Source: Aquiflexum balticum DSM 16537
GTDB lineage: Bacteria; Bacteroidota; Bacteroidia; Cytophagales; Cyclobacteriaceae
DNA: 64,000 nucleotides
Reading direction: 5' to 3'
NCBI RefSeq assembly: GCF_900176595.1
Contig: NZ_LT838813.1
Span: 310,001-374,000 of the forward strand
Part shown: positions 36,233 through 44,717 of the stretch, piece by piece
Position numbering within the stretch: position 1 is the stretch's first letter
How the letters are laid out: every line of letters starts with the position of its first letter
Made by a program: the position numbers and the translations under genes
Notes under the pieces: generated by a model
What the model saw: only the letters and a program-made list of their open reading frames with translations
Told to the model about the DNA's origin: nothing
Database searches by the model: none

Positions 36233-37615
36233 CTAATTTCTGGTATAGAACAAGCTTGACAGTGAATGAATAGGGTTATTTTTGGCACTTCGCTGTTTAT
36301 TTTCCATTGCGACGAAGTCGGTGAAATTGATTTTGACAGAATCAGTCCAGTTTATGGCCCTGAACTGGTTTATAATGTCCTGGGTCGTTGTTCTGCGGTT
36401 TTTCTTTTTGCTGTACCACTTGGGCCTTGGCAGTTCTGTGATTTTGGCTTTTGATGCCGAGACCAGCAACATTGAGTAAACGGCGGTGACGAACTGAGGT
36501 ACCTTGCTGCAGGGTATTTCTTTTCTTACCTGTGCCTGCCCACATCCCATCAATGTTTTCTGGTCCCTAAAATTCACTTCTATACCCCATCGCCACAGAT
36601 ATGCCTGCAGCAGTTTTTCAAGCGGGAGTTCTGTGGATGTACAGATCAGGTATGCGGGATCCCTGTAAAGCAGTTTTGATTTTTTTGTGAGCCTGTATCC
36701 GACAGGTCTTATGACCACCAGCCTCAGATTCATCGGCCCTGATTTTTCCCATCTCACCTTCTCTACCGTCTTGATATTGAAAGTATGTATTTTTCCTGCC
36801 GCCCATGCTTTGACTTCCTTCCAGCCGTATTCATCGGACTGACGGATCTGTTCCGGGGTGGGCAGCTCATCTCCGTAGACACGCTTTCTGCCCTTGCTGT
36901 TTTCAGGGGAAACATCGGGCAGCCCATAAAGCTTGCAGTCTTTGCGGACCCTTCCGATCAGGATGACATTATCAACAAGTTTTTTGAGAACAGTCTCATT
37001 GGTATAGCTGCCGTCCACGCTCACCACCAGACTTTTTCCTCTGTGCCCGTCCGAATCAAGCCCCTTTCTGAGGGCAGAGATCCTTTGGGATCCTATCAGG
37101 CTCAGTTTGGTCTTTTTTTGTGTTTCTCTGTAAAGGTCATGATCTTCCCGGGGACTGTCCTTTTTGGGTTTACGGGCAGTGGGGCAGTGTTGAAGATCAA
37201 CAGGAACGGTCGTGGCCTGTACTTTGTCCATTCCGGAACACAGAGAAAGGGACATCTGTATAAAACGCTGGCCCCATACAAAGTTGGTATGAAAAGGCGG
37301 GCCCAGCGGATCCCTCATCCATTTGGCCCCCTCCACTTTTTTACCTGTTTTTCTCAGAAGTGTATCGTCCATATGGGCATAGATCTCCCCTTCGTCCGCC
37401 GAAACAGCATCCGCTACGGACTTCCTGATGACTGAAAACAGCGCATCGGTATTCATCCTGTCCCCCTGAAAAAGGCGGTATGCCGCCGACCAGTCTTTGA
37501 AATGCTGTCCGGTGGCCGTTATCATACCCGTTACGGTACTCCTGCCGACACAGCCCAAAAGACCTTCTGCAAGTACGGAAGCCCTTTTCCAGGTCCGGAT
37601 CTGCTTAAAGGCCAA
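36233..37615 (-). CDS. IS4/IS701-like DDE transposase
   Basis: A 460-residue apparently intact transposase. Candidate catalytic acids are the Asp in AHMDDTLL (about 82), the Asp in SLVVSVDGSY (about 197) and the Glu in LWRWGIEVNFRDQK (about 345), the last within the YREK-like signature of IS4-type enzymes. The N-terminal GCVGRSTVTGMI segment is typical of IS701-like members. GC content is visibly higher than in flanking genes, as expected for a transferred element. The stop codon lies inside the left terminal repeat. Confidence 0.85.
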   Translation of the reverse strand: MAFKQIRTWKRASVLAEGLLGCVGRSTVTGMITATGQHFKDWSAAYRLFQGDRMNTDALFSVIRKSVADAVSADEGEIYAHMDDTLLRKTGKKVEGAKWMRDPLGPPFHTNFVWGQRFIQMSLSLCSGMDKVQATTVPVDLQHCPTARKPKKDSPREDHDLYRETQKKTKLSLIGSQRISALRKGLDSDGHRGKSLVVSVDGSYTNETVLKKLVDNVILIGRVRKDCKLYGLPDVSPENSKGRKRVYGDELPTPEQIRQSDEYGWKEVKAWAAGKIHTFNIKTVEKVRWEKSGPMNLRLVVIRPVGYRLTKKSKLLYRDPAYLICTSTELPLEKLLQAYLWRWGIEVNFRDQKTLMGCGQAQVRKEIPCSKVPQFVTAVYSMLLVSASKAKITELPRPKWYSKKKNRRTTTQDIINQFRAINWTDSVKINFTDFVAMENKQRSAKNNPIHSLSSLFYTRN

Positions 37616-37650
37616 TTTACAGTCCGAGAACAGGGATCCGAAGATATCTT

Positions 37651-37857
37651 TCAGGTTTTCGGGGGAAGTTTTTTTTTAAGGCCTTCGGTTGCCTTTTCAC
37701 TTCGCTGAAGAACAAGTCTCTGATGGTCATCAATGATCCACTCCACAACTTCCCCCTGCTGGAATTCAATGGCCTGTGCCACTGCGGCAGGAAAGTTGAC
37801 GTACCATTGTTCACTTTTGGCTCTTTTTATGAGCTGGATTTTAGTCGGATATCCCAT
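37651..37857 (-). CDS. Small AbrB/SpoVT-like protein encoded inside the IS
   Basis: A 68-residue protein (GYPTKIQLIKRAKSEQWYVN, then FPAAVAQAIEFQQGEVVEW) whose pattern, basic start, FP..VA.AI then GE.VEW.I and a terminal L.LQR strand, looks like the swapped-hairpin AbrB fold used by DNA-binding antitoxins and regulators. It is 35 bp before the transposase on the same strand. A perfect palindrome overlaps its start codon, so it may repress itself and the transposase. Fold assignment is inference. Confidence 0.6.
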   Translation of the reverse strand: MGYPTKIQLIKRAKSEQWYVNFPAAVAQAIEFQQGEVVEWIIDDHQRLVLQRSEKATEGLKKKLPPKT

Positions 37858-37879
37858 ATCTAGTCATATAACTAGATAT
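37856..37879. promoter_or_regulatory. Perfect palindrome overlapping the start of the IS accessory gene
   Basis: ATATCTAGT-N6-ACTAGATAT, 9-bp perfect arms, spanning the first two bases of the accessory gene start codon. It is placed to block both transcription and initiation, so it is a good operator candidate for the AbrB-like product. Confidence 0.6.
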
Positions 37880-37889
37880 AAAAATCAAT

Positions 37890-37925
37890 AAAAAAGGCCA
37901 CAATTCCAAATTGCGGCCCTTTTTT
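37890..37925. terminator. Bidirectional terminator inside the right end of the IS
   Basis: AAAAAGGCC-A-CAATT pairs with AATTG-C-GGCC-TTTTT. It sits between the right terminal repeat and the IS genes and would block read-in transcription from outside. Confidence 0.75.
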
Positions 37926-37955
37926 ATTTTATGTCTAGTTAATAGCCAAAGTCGA

Positions 37956-38004
37956 GCCCCAGGTTTCACCTGGGGCTATTCACAGTTCAACCCTTTCAGG
38001 GTTG
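37956..38004. repeat. Dispersed palindromes B and A, right of the IS
   Basis: Palindrome B (CCCCAGGTTTCACCTGGGG, within 37956-37976) followed by palindrome A (CAACCCTTTCAGGGTTG, 37988-38004), the mirror order of the left flank. Confidence 0.7.
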
Positions 38005-38012
38005 TTTTTTTT

Positions 38013-38175
38013 CATCTCTTGTTTCCAGTTTCTTGGCTCCCCGATACTCGGGCAAGCTTTGAATCTCTACCTCTCGGATCTCGGTTCTCGCATCTCGCAT
38101 CTCGCCTCTCGCTTCTTGGCTCTTGTCTCCCCGATACTCGGGGCAGGCTTTGGTTCTAATCTCTCGCTTCTCCCA
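38013..38175. repeat. Low-complexity CTCTCGCTTCTTGG array right of the IS
   Basis: Degenerate units TCTCGGATCTCGG, CTCGCATCTCGCATCTCGCC and CTTCTTGGCTCTTG, with two copies of CCCCGATACTCGGG inside. It runs to the chrA stop codon. No coding content. Confidence 0.65.
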
Positions 38176-38176
38176 A

Positions 38177-39373
38177 CTAAAAAACCAAATTATACAAAAC
38201 CCCAGCTACAACCCCAACAGCAATAATTAAAGGGGATGAAAGCTTAGTGAACTGTAATAGCAGGAATGTTCCGATGATTGCCAATATATTGAAGGCATTT
38301 GCCTCCAAGGGCTCAAAAAGCAAAAAAGCAGCAGCAATCAACATCCCGCAACTCACTGCATTGATTCCTTCCAAGGCTGCCCGGACCGGACGGTATTTTT
38401 TGAGCTGATCCCAAAACCTGATTACAAAAAATATCAAAAAGGTACCGGGAAGAAAAATCCCGGCTGCTGCTACAAAGCCACCTGTCAACAATCCTACAAT
38501 ACCAAATTCTCTCATCGACAGGGCGCCTACATAGGAACTGAAGCTGAATGTAGGCCCGGGCATTCCCTGCGCAATGGCATAACCTGTCAAAAACTCCTCT
38601 GAAGTCAAAAACTTCTTGAATTCCACGAATTCAGTAAATAAATAAGGGATCAAAATCTGCCCGCCCCCGAAAATCAAACTCCCGTTCCGATAGAAATTTT
38701 CAAAAAGTAAAATTGATTGGTTTTTGGTGATAGCTCCCAAAGTGGCTGCAAAAACCAAAATACCTCCCCACAGATAGAAATTTGCCCACGAAATCACCAG
38801 ACTTTTATCTCCTTCAAGTTTGGGCTGATTCCTGTATTTCAAAGAGGTAGTAACTCCGCCGGCAATCAACATCAGCGGAAAAATAAAAGGAGAATTATAA
38901 AAGAAAGAAATAAATGTGGAAAACATCATCAAAATTGAGGCTTCGGTAGTTTTTACCATTTTGAAAATAGTAGTCCTTGCCGCATAAATGATAAAGCCAA
39001 TGGCCATCGGTTGAATAAATTTCGCAAAACTCAGCGCTCCAGGGGTATTTTCCTGAAGAAAAACAATCAGGAAAGCTGCCCCTATCATCATAATGGTAGC
39101 AGGAAGGATCCAAACCAAAAGAGATAGGTAGGCCAGGTTTGGCCCACCTATTCTATATCCTATGGCTGAAATGGTCTGCGTAGAGGTCGGTCCGGGAAGA
39201 ATCAGACAAAGGGCATTGAGTTCCCATAATTCCCCTTCCTTAATATAGCCACGTTTTTTTACCATAAGGTCCAATACCATCGCAAGAAAAACCTGAGGCC
39301 CGCCGAAAGCGGTCAAGGATAACCACAATACGTCTTTCAAATAGAGATAATATCTGACTCTTCTTACTGACAC
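38177..39373 (-). CDS. chrA: Chromate transporter, two-domain
   Basis: A 398-residue inner-membrane protein of the CHR family with two related halves (about 1-190 and 205-398). The N-terminal half has FGGPQVFLAMVLDLMV, then LPGPTSTQTISAIGYRIGG; the C-terminal half has SLIFGGGQILIPYLFTEFV and AIAQGMPGPTFSFSSYVG. The PGP motif in each half is the family mark. It would export chromate, or related oxyanions. It starts 3 bp after the oxygenase gene, so they are co-transcribed; no chromate regulator is seen. Confidence 0.88.
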   Translation of the reverse strand: MSVRRVRYYLYLKDVLWLSLTAFGGPQVFLAMVLDLMVKKRGYIKEGELWELNALCLILPGPTSTQTISAIGYRIGGPNLAYLSLLVWILPATIMMIGAAFLIVFLQENTPGALSFAKFIQPMAIGFIIYAARTTIFKMVKTTEASILMMFSTFISFFYNSPFIFPLMLIAGGVTTSLKYRNQPKLEGDKSLVISWANFYLWGGILVFAATLGAITKNQSILLFENFYRNGSLIFGGGQILIPYLFTEFVEFKKFLTSEEFLTGYAIAQGMPGPTFSFSSYVGALSMREFGIVGLLTGGFVAAAGIFLPGTFLIFFVIRFWDQLKKYRPVRAALEGINAVSCGMLIAAAFLLFEPLEANAFNILAIIGTFLLLQFTKLSSPLIIAVGVVAGVLYNLVF

Positions 39374-39376
39374 GGC

Positions 39377-40357
39377 CTATTTTTTTAAGCCAAGTTCTCT
39401 CAGACGTTCATCCAAAAACTCCCCTGCAGTGGCATCTTCAAATTGTTTGGGATGTTGCTCGTCCACGCAGCTTTCCAAACAGGTAAGGTCCATGTCTGAT
39501 CTGGGATGCATAAAAAATGGAATGGAATACCTGCTTGTATGCATTTTTTCTCTTGGTGGATTTACCACCCTGTGAATAGTGGATTTTAGTTTCTTGTTTG
39601 TCAGCCTTTCCAACATATCCCCAACATTGACTACCAACTGATCGGGCAAAGCTGTAATCGGAATCCATTTCCCGTCCTTTCTCAAAACCTGAAGTCCATC
39701 TGCACTGGCACCCATCAACAAAGTAATCAGGTTGATATCTCCATGTTCTGCTGCTCGAACCGCATCCGCCGGGACAGCATCAGGATTCTCAATGGGGAAA
39801 TAATGGATCTGTCTCAAAATGGAATTGCCATGTTCGACTTTATCTTCAAAATAATTTTCCTCCAATCCAAGGTAAATCGCAATAGCCTTCAACATATTTT
39901 TACCGGCACTTTCAAGAGTCCGGTAGGTTTCCAAAGCGATTTTTTCAAATTCCGGAAGCTCAGTCGGCCAAATGTTTGCCGAATACTCGGATTTGATGGG
40001 ATCGGAGTCGGGTATGGCAGAAAGTTCCTGGCCTACATGGTAAAATTCTTTCAAATCGCCGGTATTCCTACCTTTCGCATGCTCTTTACCTTTTCCGGTA
40101 TAACCCCTTTGATAGCCTATTTCCGGTTTTTCATATTTGGCTTTCACTTCATCCGGAAGACTGAAAAAATTCTTGATTGCAGCATAGAGCTTATCCTGTA
40201 AATCCTGACTCAGTCCATGGTTTTTTATAGCCACAAAACCAATGTTATTGTATGCTTCTCCCAGTTTTTTGACGAATTCCCTTTTTTTCTCAGGATTGCC
40301 TCCTGTAAAATCAGCCAGATCCAAAGAAGGAATTTGATCATATAGTATGTCAGCCAT
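39377..40357 (-). CDS. Isopenicillin-N-synthase-like 2-oxoglutarate/Fe(II) oxygenase
   Basis: A 326-residue non-heme iron oxygenase. The N-terminal IPSLDLADFTGGNPEKK and FVAIKNHGLS are typical DIOX-N features. The iron triad is H and D of AEHGDINLITLL and the H of STIHRVVNPP, followed by the 2-oxoglutarate-binding R-x-S of SRYSIPFF. The substrate cannot be told; bacterial relatives act on amino acids, plant-like hormones or unknown metabolites. First gene of a two-gene unit with chrA. Confidence 0.88.
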   Translation of the reverse strand: MADILYDQIPSLDLADFTGGNPEKKREFVKKLGEAYNNIGFVAIKNHGLSQDLQDKLYAAIKNFFSLPDEVKAKYEKPEIGYQRGYTGKGKEHAKGRNTGDLKEFYHVGQELSAIPDSDPIKSEYSANIWPTELPEFEKIALETYRTLESAGKNMLKAIAIYLGLEENYFEDKVEHGNSILRQIHYFPIENPDAVPADAVRAAEHGDINLITLLMGASADGLQVLRKDGKWIPITALPDQLVVNVGDMLERLTNKKLKSTIHRVVNPPREKMHTSRYSIPFFMHPRSDMDLTCLESCVDEQHPKQFEDATAGEFLDERLRELGLKK

Positions 40358-40375
40358 ATTGTTAGATTTGATTTT

Positions 40376-40397
40376 ATTTGATTAATTTAAATCAAAT
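40376..40397. promoter_or_regulatory. Inverted repeat between oxygenase and lipoprotein genes
   Basis: ATTTGATT-N6-AATCAAAT, a perfect 8-bp inverted repeat in the 72-bp divergent promoter region. A regulator site is possible, but the DNA is very AT-rich. Confidence 0.3.
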
Positions 40398-40429
40398 TTA
40401 AATAATTTAGCCTTCGCACCTCTATTACT

Positions 40430-41197
40430 ATGAAAAAAACACTTCTTATTCCTTTCATTATTTTTGTGATTATGTCCGTTTCCTGTTCTGGGTCTAGGGA
40501 CAAAAAGGAAGAAGTCAAATATTCCCCCACCCCTGTTGATTCTCTGGTTAATGAAAACAATGAAATCAGCTTTTATTATTTTGAAGAACAAAAAGACTTC
40601 CCCGATGCCATCATCGAAATGTATTCCCCTTTAAACGGCGAAAGTTTCAAACCAGGAAAAATACCTTTTGAATTCAATATCAAAAACTATCCTTTTGGAG
40701 AAGGATTGACCGGAGTTCAGTTGAATATCATCCTTAATTCGGGCGATCCCATAGGTTATAATTCTCCGATATTTCAAAGAGAACTTAATGAAGGAACTTA
40801 TAGGGTTGTTGCCTATTTGCTGGACAACCAAGGACTTGCTTTGAAAGAATTTGGGAATTATGTGGACAGAGATTTTTTGGTGGGGGATAGCAGGCCATTT
40901 CCCTATTCAGCAGAACCCTATCTTGCGGTGAATCTCCCTTTCAATGGACAGACCTTTCCGGAAAATACCGAAATTACTGTTGATTTTTTAGTTATCGGAG
41001 GTGATTTGGAATTGGATGGCCTTAAAGTCCAATTAAGTATTGATGGATTTTCCTATGAAATAAACAAATTGAATCCAATCAGGATATCCCATCTTCCAAA
41101 AGGAGAACATCTAATACAGCTAAAACTTTTAAAGAATAACGGTGCTGAACTTGACGGACCTTTTTCAAGCATCCAAAAAACAGTAATTGTTCAATAG
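40430..41197 (+). CDS. Hypothetical lipoprotein with two Ig-like segments
   Basis: A 255-residue lipoprotein (lipobox SVSC, C19). After the anchor there are two beta-rich segments of about 90 residues, each opening with a similar phrase (MYSPLNGESFKPGKIPFEF near 63; NLPFNGQTFPENTEITVDF near 164). This suggests an internal duplication of an immunoglobulin-like fold. Function unknown. It stands alone between two promoters. Confidence 0.7.
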   Translation: MKKTLLIPFIIFVIMSVSCSGSRDKKEEVKYSPTPVDSLVNENNEISFYYFEEQKDFPDAIIEMYSPLNGESFKPGKIPFEFNIKNYPFGEGLTGVQLNIILNSGDPIGYNSPIFQRELNEGTYRVVAYLLDNQGLALKEFGNYVDRDFLVGDSRPFPYSAEPYLAVNLPFNGQTFPENTEITVDFLVIGGDLELDGLKVQLSIDGFSYEINKLNPIRISHLPKGEHLIQLKLLKNNGAELDGPFSSIQKTVIVQ

Positions 41198-41265
41198 AAC
41201 CCTATAGGAAGTCACAAAATCCTTATTAAAATCAGGTCTTTCTCAACTCAATCGGTGAACATCCT

Positions 41266-41273
41266 TATCTTTG
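41266..41273 (+). promoter_or_regulatory. -7 promoter element of serS
   Basis: TATCTTTG, a perfect TAnnTTTG box 32 bp before the serS start codon, with a TTTC about 22 bp upstream as a weak -33. Confidence 0.6.
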
Positions 41274-41305
41274 CAAATCGATTTAGACTTTAGAAATTTA
41301 TACAT

Positions 41306-42577
41306 ATGTTACTTGTCAATAACATCAGGGACAACTTTGAATCTGTATTGCAGGGATTGCAGAAACGCAATTTTGCAAATGCAGAAACTATCTTACATCA
41401 AGTATTGGAAATAGACAAAAACCGGAAAGAAACCCAAGCCCAAAGGGACAATCTTCAGGCAGAATCAAACACAATTTCCAGACAGATTGGAACCCTGATG
41501 AAAGAAGGAAAAAAAGAGGAGGCCGAAAAAGCAAAGTCCAGAACTTCTGAAATCAAGGAACAGATAAAATCTCTCGAGACAGCCTATACCAATCTTGAGG
41601 AAGAATTAAAGCAACTGTTATTTACCGTTCCTAATGTTCCTCATATTTCTGTGCCAAAAGGAAAATCAGCAGAGGACAATGAGGTGGTATTGGAACATGG
41701 CAAAATCCCAACTTTGCCCGAAAACAAATTACCCCATTGGGACCTGATCAGGAAATATGACATCATTGATTTTGATTTGGGTGTCAAAATAGCTGGTGCA
41801 GGATTTCCAGTGTACAAAGGAAAAGGTGCAAGATTACAAAGAGCTTTGATAAATTTCTTTTTGGACGAGGCTTTGAAGTCCGGTTATATGGAAGTTCAAC
41901 CTCCCATTTTGGTCAATGAGGATTCGGGCTACGGCACCGGACAACTTCCTGACAAAGAAGGTCAGATGTATGAAGCGACAGTTGACAAACTTTTTCTTAT
42001 TCCCACAGCGGAAGTTCCCATTACCAATATGTACAGGGATGTGATTTTAGAGGAACAGGATCTCCCCATCAAAAATGTAGGATATACGCCATGCTTTAGA
42101 AGAGAGGCCGGAAGTTGGGGTGCGCATGTCAGAGGACTGAACAGATTGCATCAGTTTGATAAAGTGGAAATTGTACATATTTCACATCCTGAGCAATCTT
42201 ACATTGCTTTGGAGGAAATGAGCAAATATGTCCAAAACCTGCTTCAACAATTAGAACTCCCTTACCGCGTCTTGAGGCTTTGCGGTGGAGATATGGGTTT
42301 CACCTCAGCCTTGACTTATGATATGGAAGTTTTCTCTGCTGCGCAGGAAAGATGGTTGGAAGTCAGTTCAGTTTCCAATTTTGAGACCTATCAGGCCAAC
42401 AGACTCAAATTGCGTTTCAGAGGAGAAGACAGGAAAACCCAACTGGCCCATACCCTCAATGGCAGTGCTTTGGCCTTGCCAAGAATCGTAGCTTCCATTT
42501 TGGAAAATAACCAAACGGAAGATGGTATCAGGATGCCTAAAGTATTGGTGCCTTATTTAGGTTTTGATAAGATTTAA
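41306..42577 (+). CDS. serS: Seryl-tRNA synthetase
   Basis: A 423-residue class II synthetase charging tRNA-Ser. The N-terminal ~110 residues form the long coiled-coil arm (rich in Glu, Lys, Gln). Motif 2 is FRREAGSWGAHVRGLNRLHQF and motif 3 includes NGSALALPRIVASILENNQ. Length is normal. Followed 7 bp later by the prolyl oligopeptidase gene. Confidence 0.97.
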   Translation: MLLVNNIRDNFESVLQGLQKRNFANAETILHQVLEIDKNRKETQAQRDNLQAESNTISRQIGTLMKEGKKEEAEKAKSRTSEIKEQIKSLETAYTNLEEELKQLLFTVPNVPHISVPKGKSAEDNEVVLEHGKIPTLPENKLPHWDLIRKYDIIDFDLGVKIAGAGFPVYKGKGARLQRALINFFLDEALKSGYMEVQPPILVNEDSGYGTGQLPDKEGQMYEATVDKLFLIPTAEVPITNMYRDVILEEQDLPIKNVGYTPCFRREAGSWGAHVRGLNRLHQFDKVEIVHISHPEQSYIALEEMSKYVQNLLQQLELPYRVLRLCGGDMGFTSALTYDMEVFSAAQERWLEVSSVSNFETYQANRLKLRFRGEDRKTQLAHTLNGSALALPRIVASILENNQTEDGIRMPKVLVPYLGFDKI

Positions 42578-42584
42578 AAAATAA

Positions 42585-44717
42585 ATGAAAACATATAAAA
42601 TTTTAGCAATGGCAATTGGAAGTTCACTAGTCCTTTCATGCCAACAAGAGCAAAAATTTCCAACAATAGAAGTGGAATATCCTGACAATACAAAAATCGA
42701 TCATATAGATACCTATTGGGGCGAAACAGTCTCCGATCCGTACAGATGGATGGAAGATGATTATGCAGAAGAAACCAAGGCTTGGGTTACGGCACAAAAT
42801 GAAGTTACATTTGGCTATTTGGAGCAAATCCCATTCAGAGAAGCAATAAGAAAAAGACTGGAAGAAGTCTGGAATTATGAAAAATTATCTGCTCCGACAA
42901 CATACGGGGATTACCATTATTATTACAAAAATGATGGTCTTCAAAACCAGTCAATCTTATACAGGAAATCTGGTCCTGATGGTGAAGAAGAGTTGTTTTT
43001 AGACCCAAATAAACTCTCAGCAGACGGAACGACTTCCCTGGGAGGCTCTGCATTTACAAAAGGCGGGGAATTATTTGCCTATGCTGTGTCTGTTGCCGGT
43101 TCGGATTGGAGGGATATCTACGTCATGGATCCCAATAGCAAGGAATTATTAGATGATAAGATTGAAGATGCCAAATTTACAGGCATAGCCTGGAAAGGAA
43201 CAGAGGGCTTTTATTACAGTACCTATGACAAACCTGATGGATCAAAATTATCTGCCCTGACCAATAACCATAAATTGTATTTCCATAAACTGGGAACAAA
43301 GCAATCAGAGGATGTATTGGTTTTTGGTGATGATGCAAACCCGAGAAGATATGTTGGTGCCTTAGTTACCGAAGACGGGAAGTATTTGGTGATTTCCGCA
43401 GCCAACAGCACTACCGGAAATGAATTGTATATTCAGGACCTGACCAAAATTTTCTCACCGGTCATTCCTATGGTTTCCGATATGGAAAATACCCATTATG
43501 TAGTAGACCATCAGGACGGAGAATTGTTCATTTTCACTAACCTGAATGCACCAAATAATAAATTGGTGAAAACCAGAATAGATGCTTTGGCCCCACAGCA
43601 TTGGAAAGACGTCATCCCTGAAACTGAAAATGTTATGGATATCTCCAAAGGTAATGGGAAATTTTTCGCTACCTATCTTAAAGATGCGGTGACAGAAGTT
43701 CATCAATATGATTATACCGGAAAGCAGGAAAGAATAGTAGAACTTCCTGGCATAGGTACGGCAGGGGGATTTTCTGCGAAAAAAGAAGAATCAGAACTCT
43801 ATTATACATTCACTTCCTACATTACTCCCGGCACAATTTACAGATATGATATTGCCACAGGGAAAAGCGAAATGTATAACAAACCTCAGGTAAAGTTTGA
43901 TCCCGAGCTTTTTGAAAGCAAGCAGGTATTCTATACCTCCAAAGACGGAACTAAAATACCCATGATCATTACCCATAAAAAGGGGTTGAACTTGAATGGA
44001 AAAAATCCAACCATACTCTTTGGTTATGGCGGATTCGGGGTAAGTCTTACTCCGGCATTTAGCATATCCGCCACTGTTTGGTTGGAAAATGGTGGAGTGT
44101 ATGCCGTCCCAAATATCAGGGGTGGTGGAGAATATGGTGAAAACTGGCATTTGGCAGGCACAAAGATGAAAAAACAGAACGTCTTTGATGATTTTATTGC
44201 AGCGGGCGAATACCTTATCCAAGAAGGTTACACCTCTTCTGATTTCCTTGCCCTTAGGGGCGGAAGCAACGGGGGGCTTTTGGTGGGTGCAGTGATGACC
44301 CAAAGGCCTGACCTTGCAAAGGTGGCTTTCCCTGCTGTTGGGGTATTGGACATGCTGAGGTATCATCAATTTACTGCTGGTGCGGGGTGGGCTTATGATT
44401 ATGGAACTGCCGACGATAGCGAAGAAATGTACAGGTACCTTAAAGGATATTCTCCTTTACACAATTTAAAACCAGCTGCTTATCCTGCCACCTTAGTGAC
44501 CACAGCTGACCATGACGACAGGGTCGTTCCTGCACATTCCTTCAAATTTGCAGCAACGCTGCAGGATGCACAACAGGGAGATAATCCAGTCCTGATCCGC
44601 ATTGAAACCAATGCCGGACATGGTGCCGGAAAACCAACTGCGATGCAGATTTCCGAAATCGCAGATATTTATGCCTTTGGTCTTTATAATATGGGAATTG
44701 AATTCCCTAGAAAATAG
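42585..44717 (+). CDS. Prolyl oligopeptidase (S9A), lipoprotein
   Basis: A 710-residue serine peptidase with a lipobox leader (LVLSC, C19), so it acts outside the inner membrane. The N-terminal propeller begins with DPYRWMEDDYAEETKAWV, which is typical of S9A. The hydrolase domain holds the triad: Ser561 in GGSNGGLL, Asp645 in DHDDRVVP and His679 in AGHGAGKP. It cuts after proline in short peptides. It is followed directly (no gap) by the NTF2-like gene. Confidence 0.95.
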   Translation: MKTYKILAMAIGSSLVLSCQQEQKFPTIEVEYPDNTKIDHIDTYWGETVSDPYRWMEDDYAEETKAWVTAQNEVTFGYLEQIPFREAIRKRLEEVWNYEKLSAPTTYGDYHYYYKNDGLQNQSILYRKSGPDGEEELFLDPNKLSADGTTSLGGSAFTKGGELFAYAVSVAGSDWRDIYVMDPNSKELLDDKIEDAKFTGIAWKGTEGFYYSTYDKPDGSKLSALTNNHKLYFHKLGTKQSEDVLVFGDDANPRRYVGALVTEDGKYLVISAANSTTGNELYIQDLTKIFSPVIPMVSDMENTHYVVDHQDGELFIFTNLNAPNNKLVKTRIDALAPQHWKDVIPETENVMDISKGNGKFFATYLKDAVTEVHQYDYTGKQERIVELPGIGTAGGFSAKKEESELYYTFTSYITPGTIYRYDIATGKSEMYNKPQVKFDPELFESKQVFYTSKDGTKIPMIITHKKGLNLNGKNPTILFGYGGFGVSLTPAFSISATVWLENGGVYAVPNIRGGGEYGENWHLAGTKMKKQNVFDDFIAAGEYLIQEGYTSSDFLALRGGSNGGLLVGAVMTQRPDLAKVAFPAVGVLDMLRYHQFTAGAGWAYDYGTADDSEEMYRYLKGYSPLHNLKPAAYPATLVTTADHDDRVVPAHSFKFAATLQDAQQGDNPVLIRIETNAGHGAGKPTAMQISEIADIYAFGLYNMGIEFPRK

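Larger units (their letters stand above)
36228..37950 (-). mobile_element. IS4/IS701-like insertion sequence, about 1.72 kb
   Basis: Imperfect terminal inverted repeats of about 20 nt: TTTGGCTAATTTCTGGTATA on the left (36228-36247) and, read inward from the right end (37950-37930), TTTGGCTATTAACTAGACAT. Inside lie the transposase and a small accessory gene on the minus strand, plus a terminator near the right end. I find no convincing target-site duplication. The ends are inferred by eye. Confidence 0.65.

Noticed and set aside
36785-37435. A 216-residue plus-strand frame inside the IS
   Set aside because: Antisense to the intact transposase and without motif support.
37617-37814. A second minus-strand frame overlapping the IS accessory gene
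   Set aside because: The 37651-37857 frame has the AbrB-like pattern and the palindrome at its start; this one has neither.
35936-38175. CRISPR array
   Set aside because: Units are degenerate and contiguous, without equal spacers or cas genes.
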